Assembly (NCBI GenBank): GCA_946803715.1 | Contig: CAMPET010000019.1 | Span: 513,785 to 542,529, forward strand | Reading direction: 5' to 3' | Length of the DNA: 28,745 bases | DNA from: Beroe ovata | Taxonomy: Eukaryota; Ctenophora; Nuda; Beroida; Beroidae | Shown here: positions 18,103-26,731 of the stretch, piece after piece | Position numbering within the stretch: position 1 is the first letter of the stretch | How the letters are laid out: each line of letters begins with the position of its first letter | Position numbers and translations under genes: made by a program | The notes under the pieces: model-generated | Told to the model about the DNA's origin: nothing | Database searches by the model: none | The model's input: the letters and a program-made list of their open reading frames with translations, nothing else

Positions 18103-18795
18103 CTATCTGGGAGCAGATTGAGAGAGATGAAAGGGGAGGAGGTAGGGTGGAGAGGAACGTGCTGACCTACTTCTCTTTGAAATATCGCTACACTCGGGAC
18201 CTGGCATGGGATAGGGCCCATTCAGCAGCTTCTCATTCGTTCTACGCTTCATGGAGTTCATCTTATAACCATCAGGCTGTATTCCAGTCATAAGGAAGGG
18301 AAACTCATCGATGTTGTTAGATGTGGGAATCTGTTCGCAAGAGTCTGAAGGGGTGAAGGTTAATTCCGGCCTTAAGGCAAGGGAGTGGGACTGGAAATGA
18401 ATGCCATTATCAGAGAATGAATTTTCACAATCCATCTCCTCGCTCTCATCTGTATCAACAGTTTGAGATTTGCACATTCCAAAGATGTTCTGTGTATTCA
18501 GGGACATGAAGTTGGGTTGCAATATCTGGTCCTGGCCAGGGAGCATTGGGATAGCTGATATAGTCTCTGCCCTTTGTCTGATCATGACAGATGAATTGGG
18601 ACGTGTTTCTTCACTGAGAAAATTCAGTTTTAATGTCAGTTGCTCCATGATAATCTTGTTGGGTGAAACAGGACCTTTTCGTTGACCCTCAGGACTCGGG
18701 GGTGGTACTTTGTTATCAGGAGAACATGATGCTTCATGGAGACCATTGGATGTGGGATGCTCCTCTTCAAAAATAAAGATACTTTCATCACACAT
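18103..18795 (-). CDS. unrecognised Ser/Pro-rich protein, probably regulatory
   Basis: 230 codons in one minus-strand exon. I recognise no family. The protein is Ser-, Pro- and Asp/Glu-rich, with several Ser-Pro sites (SPDN, SPEGQ, SPNK), an acidic TDESEEMDCE segment, and a basic SMKRR...SKRSRSARSSPP cluster near the C terminus. It is probably mostly disordered and possibly nuclear. The exon opens at an acceptor CTACACCTCTTTCACAG (exon 5' end at 18845), and an in-frame stop lies between there and the ATG, so the start at 18795 is well supported. A likely non-coding first exon ends at a GTAAGA donor (19242 is its last base). Two other ATGs precede the start in the leader. The stop CAGATAG at 18103 is taken as the true end, but a donor-like GTAGGT about 60 bp before it leaves room for an alternative ending. 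Confidence 0.6.
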   Translation of the reverse strand: MCDESIFIFEEEHPTSNGLHEASCSPDNKVPPPSPEGQRKGPVSPNKIIMEQLTLKLNFLSEETRPNSSVMIRQRAETISAIPMLPGQDQILQPNFMSLNTQNIFGMCKSQTVDTDESEEMDCENSFSDNGIHFQSHSLALRPELTFTPSDSCEQIPTSNNIDEFPFLMTGIQPDGYKMNSMKRRTNEKLLNGPYPMPGPECSDISKRSRSARSSPPYLLPFHLSQSAPR

Positions 18796-18845
18796 GATCA
18801 GGGAGACATTGTTGCTCAGTGAATAGCCACCAGTTGATCATGAAT

Positions 18846-19546
18846 CTGTGAAAGAGGTGTAGTTATTGGCTGTCTTTCATATAGATATCACAAAAAGTGT
18901 GGTACATTGTTGAGTAATTGAACTAAAAAGGTGAATCCCTCAATAGGATCATGTTCTACTGAGGAACTTTTGAAGTGATCCCACTTTACTTACCTAAACA
19001 AAGAATGTACTGCAATGCATAAATAGGTAAATAAATAGTTATGGTATCTAACCATCAAGATTCACAATATATTCATAACTGGACATTCACTACCATTAAA
19101 AAACACCACCCTTACATAGGTGTTCAATAATAAAAAGGAAAGGTAGCAGGTAGATCACTATTCGTGCATGATACAGATGACAGAACAAATAAGTTTCATA
19201 ACTGAAATTCTACTTAAAACAGATGAAAGAAAAATTCTTACAGCCTTTGAGCCTCTTGAAGAATCACTCTTTACCCTTGCTGGTGTGATAAAATCCCTGG
19301 CAAGAGTGGAATGGTGATTGCATGGCACCGACGGTAGAGAAAACCCCTACAGTTGAGCCAGATTCTACAAGTTCATTTAAAAATTATTATACTTTTTAAT
19401 ATAATTGAGCAATCGCAAAATTTCCTTTAGAAATATCCGTAACGTTTCACAACTTAATTCACCACCAAAATAAAATAAAGTGATTCAACATCCGTAATTG
19501 TAATATTTGAACTAATATGTGCGCGGCGCGAATCACTTACTTACTT
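18846..19546. other. leader intron, 5'UTR exon and promoter of the 18103 gene
   Basis: The minus-strand intron (18846-19241) separates the coding exon from a probable 5'UTR exon beginning near 19340 and ending at 19242. Farther upstream is AT-rich sequence. A CpG-rich GCGCGGCGCG motif sits at 19521-19530. No other gene is seen. Confidence 0.4.
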
Positions 19547-19673
19547 GTGTGCATTGTCAGATGTTACCTGACCTGTTTCTCGCGCACGCGCGCCTTCATC
19601 GAAGGCCTTCGATGAAGGCGCGCGCGCCGCGCGCGAGAAACTGAGGTCAGATAAAATCTGACAATGTGTGCAC
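19547..19673. mobile_element. long imperfect palindrome (foldback element)
   Basis: Centre between 19605 and 19606. The inner 15 bp of each arm (CGCCTTCATCGAAGG and its complement) are perfect. The arms then continue with small indels through GCGCGC tracts and TTTCTCGCGC, out to TGTGTGCATTGTCAGAT (left) matching ATCTGACAATGTGTGCACA (right). It is about 127 bp long with no coding capacity. It fits a miniature foldback element, but target-site duplications were not confirmed. Confidence 0.6.
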
Positions 19674-19762
19674 ACGCTGCGCGCCCCTCTTTTGCTCAGT
19701 GAACTGAAACGTCGTAGAAAGACGCGGAGACTCGCAGCGCGCGCGGAGTATTTGGGTTACAC

Positions 19763-20069
19763 AGCAAATTGTCGATCGATGATAGACCCTGTCGACAATT
19801 TCGTTTCGCGCGCGCGCGGCGCAAACTTATTCTCAGACTTGCTGACGCAAGCCGCATCAGCGGTCTAGCATCGCCAGACAACACAGCAAAAAACACATAC
19901 TTGCTATTTATATTGATTGATTGGGCGTCCGCGTCGCGCAGTCGCGTCGCGCGCAAAGTCCAATTCATACCTTTAATTTGTCTAGCTGATGCAAGCCGCG
20001 CCGCCATGTTTGCGCGCGCAACGAAATTCTCGACATGGCAGGGTCTATCATCGATCGACAACCTTTGCT
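19763..20069. mobile_element. putative 307-bp MITE with 50-60 bp terminal inverted repeats
   Basis: The left arm (19763-19815) and right arm (20012-20069) are inverted copies, including a perfect 19-bp match (TCGATCGATGATAGACCCT at 19772-19790; complement at 20040-20058) and AATTTCGTT near the CpG tracts. Because of this symmetry, open frames on both strands begin with the same peptide; they are artefacts, not genes. The interior holds GACGCAAGCCGCATCAGC-like motifs seen in both halves. Confidence 0.6.
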
Positions 20070-20138
20070 TTAATTAGATGCATCATAATTTTTGACTGCA
20101 GCCTATGCTAGCATTGCTAGCCGCTAGGAAATCTGACG

Positions 20139-20181
20139 GCGCGCGCGGCCTAGGACGCGGACGCCGCGTGCGCGCAACCCG
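20139..20181. repeat. CpG-rich patch
   Basis: GGCGCGCGCGGCC, GGACGCGGACGCCGCG and GTGCGCGC in succession, with local self-complementarity. It belongs in composition with the neighbouring foldback elements. Confidence 0.6.
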
Positions 20182-20236
20182 GGCCTATCGTAGACAGGCA
20201 AATTATATTTTTTGCGTAATATCAAACTTACAATGT

Positions 20237-20482
20237 ATGAAAATTTTGATTAGATTACCAAAATGGCAAAGAATGCTGTGCAATTCTAATATTTTGCATA
20301 CAGCTGCTGTGAAGTACAAAAAAGATTCTGAAAGTTTTAATTACAGTAATTATTGGTACATTTTGTCTTTAGCACTAGAGAAAATTGAAGGGGATAACTA
20401 TTTGTCTGACGAAGCCAAGTTCAATGACTTTTCGAGGCAAAACCCCTTTGTAGCCAGGAGAAAGGGAATAAATATTAACTAA
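20237..20482 (+). CDS. possible small protein (81 residues)
   Basis: An open frame from ATG 20237 to TAA 20482, followed by AT-rich sequence. The peptide is not low complexity: a basic, hydrophobic N terminus (MKILIRLPKWQRM) without acidic residues could act as a mitochondrial leader, and a mixed, charged remainder follows (YWYILSLALEKIEGDNYL). The frame continues upstream into the CpG-rich repeat, which I exclude. No family is recognised, no intron or promoter is evident, and it may be a chance frame or a fragment of a larger gene. Confidence 0.4.
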   Translation: MKILIRLPKWQRMLCNSNILHTAAVKYKKDSESFNYSNYWYILSLALEKIEGDNYLSDEAKFNDFSRQNPFVARRKGININ

Positions 20483-20948
20483 ATGCAATTTTTAAATTAT
20501 TACCTTTTAAATTTGAATTGATAGGCAGCTAAGTGCCTATGAAGTGTAAGCTTCTATCTGAGTTATGACTGAGTGTAAGTTGTGATGGTTTAAGACCATA
20601 ACATTTATATTATTATTATTGTTATTATAGGTAGGGTGGGCCAAAACCCCTCTGTTCTCTCATGCCACCTGCTGAAACTAAGATCCACATCACAGTTGAC
20701 TTGAGAGGGTCTCACACCTGTTGGGTCACTGCTGATGATTCTTGGTAGATGATTCTTCATATAGATACTTCCCTCACTTAAAACAATCCTTGGATTGGTA
20801 TCCAGTATTTTGTTATGTTCGCAGTTTACCCATATTATAGATACGACTTTGGATAGAATTTAAGGGGTATTTGAGACTGGTACTACTGAATGAATTATAC
20901 ATCTTCTGATTTTCTACTTCAATAGTCTATCAGTTATGTTCTAGAAAC
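20483..20948 (+). other. upstream region of IFT46
   Basis: AT-rich spacer with a TTATTATTATTG tract near 20610. It presumably holds the IFT46 promoter and leader. I looked for an RFX X-box (GTNRCC, 0-3 bases, RGYAAC) and found none convincing. Confidence 0.4.
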
Positions 20949-22378
20949 ATGGATGAAGAGGACAGACCCATCAGTAACCTCCCTTATGATGAAAGTGTTG
21001 ATGTCAGTGATGCAGAAGATGTCCCTACTGCACTCTCAGTAACTCCCAGGGCTAAACCTGTTCAGCACAACATGTCACATTGTTCTGATGAGGAGGAAGA
21101 AGAAGATCAAGAGGATGATGATGAAGACAATGATATTCAAACTGGGTAAGTGTTGTTGTTACATGAATCCCATATTCAACTTTATGGAAACCTCACAAGG
21201 GACTAGATCTTTCCTATATTTTCTATGCTACATTCATCAGGTATACTCAAGGAAAGCCTGATTTTCCTGGTCAAAAGAAAGTTATGGGTGGCATGATCGA
21301 TGAAGAAGAAGAGGAAACATCAGAAGATGAAGATGATGAAGATAATGCACATGCTCCAACTTTTGAAGGAGGTTACAACCCAGCTGACTTTGAGGGTCTT
21401 GCGGTGTCATCCGACATCAAGGAGTTGTTCCAGTACATTGGGAGATATACACCTCAACAAGTAAGAATCGCAATGTTTATAAATGAAAATCAGTTATTGT
21501 GTGATGTATTATGCACAATTGTGATGAAAACTTATCTCAGGTGGAGTTAGAACACAAACTCAAACCATTTATCCCTGATTTTATACCTGCTGTTGGCGAC
21601 ATAGATGCCTTCATCACTGTAACAAGACCTGATAATAAGATTGATAAGCTCGGTTTGGCGTGCATTGATGAGCCCTGCGCTAAACAATCAGATCCAACTG
21701 TTTTGGATCTGCAGATCAGAGCCATTACCAAACAAACCCATTTCAGAGCCATGCAGGTAATTGTTAACTGTTTTTCTCTCCTGTTATTGTTACTACTTAC
21801 TACCCCTCGTTTCACTCTTACTATTTTCCATTGTTCAGGTATCGAGTATTGAGGATGCGGTGAAAAATCCGCGAGCTATTGACAGCTGGGTGAACAATAT
21901 CTCTGAGTTGCACAGACAGAAGCCCCCGCCCAGCGTTCACTACTCGAAAAACATGCCAGACTTTGATAATCTGATGGAGGCAAGTTTAGAAATCGTACTA
22001 TTGTGAAATTATCACCAAGAATCTTATCAATTGGTTTGCCGTGACGACTTTTCCATTTTCTCAGGAGTGGCCAAGTGAAATGGAAGATCTGCTATCCAAG
22101 ATCAGTCTACCGAATGCAGATCTAGACTGCGAATTGAAGGATTATGTCGATATAATCTGCACATTGCTCGATATACCCATCTACCAGTATGTCCCATGAT
22201 GCGTCCCTTAGTGTCGAAATGCTATAATTTGTTACCGTATTCTATTCGCTTAATTTCCCTCAGGAACCGAATTCATTCCCTTCATCTCCTCTTCACACTC
22301 TACTCGGAGTTCAAAAACTCGCAGCATTTCCAAAAAATGAACCAGCCCGTGGAGACTCAGGACAGTCAAAACGGTTGA
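20949..22378 (+). CDS. IFT46: intraflagellar transport protein 46
   Basis: Six exons (20949-21145, 21241-21460, 21541-21756, 21839-21979, 22065-22186, 22264-22378) give a 336-residue protein, close to the usual 300-350. IFT46 is a core subunit of IFT-B, the complex that carries cargo to the ciliary tip, and in Chlamydomonas is needed for outer dynein arm entry. The family pattern is clear: an acidic disordered N terminus (two Glu/Asp runs), then the conserved domain with FEGGYNPADFEGL, SSDIKELFQYIGRYTPQQ, KPFIPDFIPAVGDIDAFI, PDFDNLMEEWP and DIPIYQNRIHSLHLLFTLYS. All introns are GT-AG except the one after exon 4, which begins GCAAGT. The encoded NLMEEWP confirms that boundary. It is the first gene of a co-oriented ciliary cluster; the next start is 390 bp away. 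Confidence 0.95.
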
Positions 22379-22768
22379 CAACAATCCATACATGGTCCTA
22401 TTTGTTACGGTAAATCAGTACAGCCACCAGCCTAGCAATGAACACCAAAACCGTGCTTCAAGCAGAAAATCTTACTAGTTGGGAGGTGTAATATTTGTTT
22501 TTAATATTGCTTGATATCAATTATGCTGGCTCATAATGCACACATTGTCTACCCTGCCTCTAGTCATCATGCTGGTGAAATTGCTTTTCCTTCAAATAAT
22601 GTTTATTGAATACGGATGCGTTTCACTCCTTGATATGTCTTTAAATTGAAGTTGTCTGTTTCCATGATATCAACACATGACTTACGTGGTCACTTAAATT
22701 GGTAAGCCACTATACCATAATCAATAATCATGTAGTATAGTGTCTATAACTAGTTCATGTATTGTAGG

Positions 22769-23546
22769 ATGGCAGCGAATGGGGCTGAGGGCGGCAAAGT
22801 GGAAGACCCAGCTCTTGTGGAAATGCAGAAGTTGGTGAAAGATGCGTTCTCCATATTTGATCATGAGAACAACGATACAGTTGACATGCGAGAGGTCGGC
22901 ACTATAATTAGGTGTGAGTTCCTTCACTGACGTCACAATCACACCTCTTTCATCCTACATAAACACACCCCTTACATCACACAATCACACATCTCGTATA
23001 TCACACACAATCACGCTGCATCAGGTCGCTGGGATGTTTCCCAACGGAGGGAGAACTCAATGATATGATTGCGGAAGTTGAAGAGGACGAACCGACGGGT
23101 TACGTGCGGTACGAGCGATTCGAGCCAATGATGACAAGAGTACTCATGGACAAGAGTAGATACAGACCCGAGCCAGAAGATAGGTGTGTATGTAACGTGT
23201 GTTTGTGTGCGTGTGTGTGTGTCTGTGTGTGTCTGTGTGTGAGTGTGTCTGTTTCTGTTTCTGTGAGTGTGTCTGTGTCTGTGTCTGTGTGTCAGTATAT
23301 GTGTGTGTTTCTCAGCCTGCCAGTTTGTGTGAAACTCTCTCCAGGATAATCAAGGCATTTGAAGTTCTTGACAAGGAGATGGCAGGCTATCTAACCCCCG
23401 AGGATCTACAGAAGTACATGACGACTGAGGGGGAGGCATTTACCACAGAGGAAATGGATGAGATGTTATCAGCGGCTATTGACCAGGATAAACAAGTTAT
23501 CTATTACAAGGACTTTGCACCCCTCATGTTGTTAGAGGAGAACTAA
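22769..23546 (+). CDS. EFCAB2: EF-hand protein EFCAB2/DRC8 (nexin-dynein regulatory complex)
   Basis: Three exons (22769-22911, 23025-23183, 23345-23546), both introns in phase 2, give 167 residues, the usual size. It is a calmodulin-like protein of the nexin-dynein regulatory complex in motile cilia. EF-hand units can be followed: KDAFSIFDHENNDTVDMREV with LGCFPTEGELNDMI, then a degenerate EEDEPTGYVRYERF, then AFEVLDKEMAGYLTPEDLQK, and EEMDEMLSAAIDQDKQVIYY. Several loops lack the standard Asp/Glu at positions 1 and 12, as is common in DRC8, so calcium binding may be weak. Alternative: another EF-hand axonemal protein, but the order and length fit DRC8 best. The second intron is almost wholly TG microsatellite. 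Confidence 0.88.
23184..23330 (+). repeat. TG-rich microsatellite in EFCAB2 intron 2
   Basis: It starts at the donor (GTGTGTATG) and fills most of the 161-bp intron with (TG)n, TCTG and TTTCTG variants. A further (TG)9 lies just after the EFCAB2 stop at 23549. Confidence 0.9.
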
Positions 23547-23844
23547 CACATGTGTGTGTGTGTGTGTGAAATGACTCGTGGTTAGATTATATCAATGATA
23601 TGACAATTGGTCGTGCGAACTCTGAGATTGTTTCCCTCTCATTGCACAGGGGCATCAAATCACCGACAATTTAAGAGAGCGTGTGTTTGGAAGAGGAAGT
23701 TTGTTTGAACCTATCATCGTTGAATTGTTTCTGTTGAATACGCCGCCTGAGTACGCTAATCAATGTTTATTGTGCCTCTATAGTCTGCACTCATGGGCTC
23801 ATCGTGCGATAAATCAACTCCCCTTTATCATTACTTACCATTGA

Positions 23845-23926
23845 AACTGTCGAGTTACTGACCACTGTAACTGTCGAGTTACTGACCACTTAACTGTTGA
23901 GTAACCGAACACTGCAACTGTCTAGG
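23845..23926 (+). repeat. tandem 23-24 bp repeats just upstream of the first RSPH start
   Basis: AACTGTCGAGTTACTGACCA plus CTGT at 23845 and 23869, a diverged unit at 23892 (AACTGTTGAGTAACCGAACA), and a partial one at 23916. The block ends 7 bp before the ATG, so it lies in the proximal promoter or leader. GTTAC and GTAAC half-sites recur in inverted order, but the spacing does not fit an RFX X-box. Confidence 0.8.
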
Positions 23927-23932
23927 ATAAAA

Positions 23933-26252
23933 ATGGCCTCTCAAGAAATGGTCGATGAAGCGAAGGCATTCCTCAAGAAATCGGAAACGGAAGAAAAAGT
24001 GAGCATTTACGAGCACCTCTGCTCCATTCTGCACAACGTGTTGGAAGGGAGGACACAAAACCCAGTGGACATCCTCGAGGACATTTCCCAAGACATCAAG
24101 ACACAGCCTGACTTTGGACGGGAGCTGGGCGATGATGAAGTGGCCATGGCCAAGGTGCAGTCTCTGCTCTTTGAGAAGACGAATGTGGAGGAGGTGGACC
24201 AGGAGCAGGAGGACGATGTGGAGACCCCGCTACCCGACCTCATGGACATATACTACTATTTCGAGCAGGCTGGAGTTGGACTCGGCAGAGAGGAGACATT
24301 CAGGTAATCGTCCCACTTATCTCCCCCCTCTCTCTCTCTCTTGTCAACCCACTGTGTCTTAAGTTGTCCGGGTGTAATATCTCACGCTCTATGTCACACC
24401 CACTAATCATTTGCCGTAATCTGTGTCATGTCCCAACCTTCTCCAACCCTCATCATGTGTCAATGTGTAAAAGTGTGTGTCACGTTATTATCATGTGTCA
24501 ATGTGTAAAAGTGTGTGCCACGTTATTATCATGTGTCAATGTGTTCAGGATATTCCTGGCACTGAAGAATCTGGTAGACACGTACAACTTGCAGAATGTG
24601 AGGTTCTGGGGCAAGATATTCGGTACGGAGCGGAATTACATTGTGGCGGAGGTGGAATACCGAGAGGGCGAGGAGGGCGATGAAGGGGATGAGGAGGAGG
24701 GAGAGGCAGACAAGACGGCAGGTGGGTGAGACACAGTGAGACAGTGAGTCTGAGACACTTCCCCTATCAGTGAGACAGTGTCTCGCTTGTTTGAGACTGG
24801 GTCTCTATAAGATCATACATGTTATCGATACTTGTGAGTGTAAGAACTAAACTGAGGATCAAGGTGTCCCCGCAGAAGAGGAAGAGGAAGAGGAAGAAAG
24901 AGAAGACGACGAGGATGCAGTCCCGAAACCCGACTACAAGCCACCTCCCAAAATCCCTAAAGAGGAAAATGGAACGGGGTGTAACAAGAAAACCTACTTT
25001 GTGTGTAACGAGCCAGGGACTGAATGGGTGAAGTTACCACCGGTCGATCCAGCAGATATTGTCTGCGCTCGACAGATCAAGAAGTTCTTCACTGGGAATC
25101 TGGAAGCCCCGGTTATCAGCTATCCCCCATTTGAGGGCACCGAAGCGAATTATCTGAGAGCTCAGATTGCTAGGATAAGCGCTGGAACACACATAAGTCC
25201 TATCGACTATTTCAAGTAAGTCTAATTACGTCATGCAGGCTATGTGTTGGAAATTTGAATGTCTATTTCCTAATGAATGTGGTCGAAATCTCATTCTCTA
25301 TTCGTCCCCTACTATTTCAAGTGTTGATATCGCATTGTGGATGTTGTAATCTACCCCCCCCCAGGTTTGAAGTAATGTTGTTATCTACCCTTCCNATGTT
25401 GTTATCTACCCCCCCCCAGGTTTGAAGAGGATGACGAAGACGAGAGTGATGGAGAGGGCAGGGATTCCTACACTCTGAACGTGGAGTTTGAGCCTCTGCC
25501 CATCTACGAGTTGTGTGATCCAAGTCTCATGAGTTGGGTCCATCACATGCAGCATATCTTGCCCCAGGGACGATGCCAGTGGATTAATCCCGCTATGAAA
25601 GCCGAGAACGAGGAATTTGATGAAGTGAGTGGGAGAGAGAGGGATTGCTATTTGAGATGGCAGAAGTGATAGAGATTCTGCCGACTCTCAGTTATATACA
25701 AACACGTTTCTAGGAAGAAGAAGAAGAAGAAGATGAAGAAAGAGATGAGCCGAGGCAAGAAGAAGGACCCCCTCTACTCACACCCATCTCCCAGGATGAC
25801 GATATCGATGGTTTACCAGCTTGGTCATCCTCCAGATCTTCAGATTTATCCCCGTACTACTGTGTAGCAGTCCTCAAGTCAAATGTCTGGCCCGGAGCAT
25901 ATGCGTACGGAGTAGATAAAAAATTCGAGAATGTCTACATAGGATTTGGACACAAGTACAGCTCCCAAAACTACAGCCCGCCCCCTCCCCCACCAGTCAT
26001 GGAAGAATATCCCATAGATTTGGAGGTATCGATATTTTGATAATTGGTATATTTCTCGATAATCGGATTGCTGGTATATTTTAACATATTTGCCCGAATT
26101 TCGCTCGTCTAAACCATGTCACGGTGCAGGTAACTGAAGCTCCTGATCCGACTGTAGCTGACGAGCAGGCTCTACTTGCCATGCAGCAAGAACAGTTAGA
26201 GAGGGAAGCAGAGGAAGCAGAAATGGAAGACGACGATGAAGACGACGATTAG
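23933..26252 (+). CDS. RSPH4A: radial spoke head protein RSPH4A/6A, copy 1
   Basis: Six exons (23933-24303, 24549-24721, 24876-25215, 25420-25624, 25714-26025, 26130-26252) give 507 residues, near algal RSP4/RSP6 (about 460) and shorter than human RSPH4A/6A (about 717). It forms part of the radial spoke head that signals from the central pair to dyneins. Conserved blocks: AKAFLKK and [63 protein letters not shown]; acidic linker; [62 protein letters not shown]; an [20 protein letters not shown] block; and an acidic C terminus. Start: the ATG directly after the tandem repeat; there is no alternative in frame. The intron before exon 4 carries a duplicated acceptor segment with an N at 25395. 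Invertebrate genes are generally co-orthologous to RSPH4A and RSPH6A, so the symbol is approximate. Confidence 0.95.
24454..24548 (+). repeat. 38-bp tandem repeat ending at RSPH copy 1 exon 2 acceptor
   Basis: CATGTGTCAATGTGT followed by AAAAGTGTGTGTCACGTTAT, exact 38-bp spacing (24454, 24492, 24530). The third, truncated copy ends in TTCAG, the splice acceptor at 24548. Confidence 0.92.
25342..25430 (+). repeat. duplicated acceptor segment before RSPH copy 1 exon 4
   Basis: GTTGTAATCTACC-(C)n-CAGGTTTGAAG (to about 25372) recurs as GTTGTTATCTACC-(C)n-CAGGTTTGAAG (to about 25427). Only the second leads into the conserved frame; using the first runs to a stop. An N at 25395 between the copies means an assembly join could have made the repeat. 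Confidence 0.75.
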
Positions 26253-26731
26253 ACCCGCGAATTCTGGGCCGGTCACAATATCAATTACACTTACTTGTGC
26301 GCCGCGCAAATAATGCAGCAATGAAAGCGCATTTTTCAGCAGTGCGCGGCGCGTAATTTCAGAATTTCTATAGCAACGGTTACTATTAGGTAAGCATATC
26401 AATGTGTTTATCGAGAAATCAATGGCTGCTCTTGGAGTAATACTTTTCCATGTAGTTTGTCAAGCATACGATTAACATGATCATTTCTTGCGACCATTTC
26501 AGAAATTAACTTGCTTTTGACGAAGTTGACAGGGATTTTTAACGTGACGAGGGTTTTTGTAAGTTCAGAGACTCACTTGTATTGATATATTGTACCTATT
26601 GTAAATATAACTTTGGTTCAGCGTAGCCTCATTCATTGGGACGTTGATATAATATACTTTTTTTTGGAAATTCTGACGTTTTGATGCTGTTTTGATTTAT
26701 TATTTACTATAACCCTTCGTAGGCAGTAGTC
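26253..26731 (+). other. spacer between RSPH paralogues
   Basis: Holds a CpG-rich inverted-repeat element (26298-26356) and AT-rich DNA with the presumed promoter of copy 2. No open frame, RNA gene or clear transcription-factor site is seen. Confidence 0.5.
26298..26356. mobile_element. small CpG-rich inverted-repeat element
   Basis: GTGCGCCGCGCAAAT (26298-26312) is roughly inverted at the right by GTGCGCGGCGCGTAATTT (about 26343-26360), with a 30-bp middle. The preceding ACACTTACTTGTGCG resembles ACTTACTTGTGTGC next to the 19.5 kb palindrome. A relic or a solo end of the same family is plausible. Confidence 0.45.

Noticed and set aside
19696-20077. Open frames on both strands at 19.7-20.1 kb
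   Set aside because: Both start with the same peptide because of terminal inverted repeats; they are products of the palindromic element.
26336-26365. RFX X-box candidate (AGCAACGGTTAC) upstream of RSPH copy 2
   Set aside because: The half-sites are in the wrong relative orientation for GTNRCC...RGYAAC.
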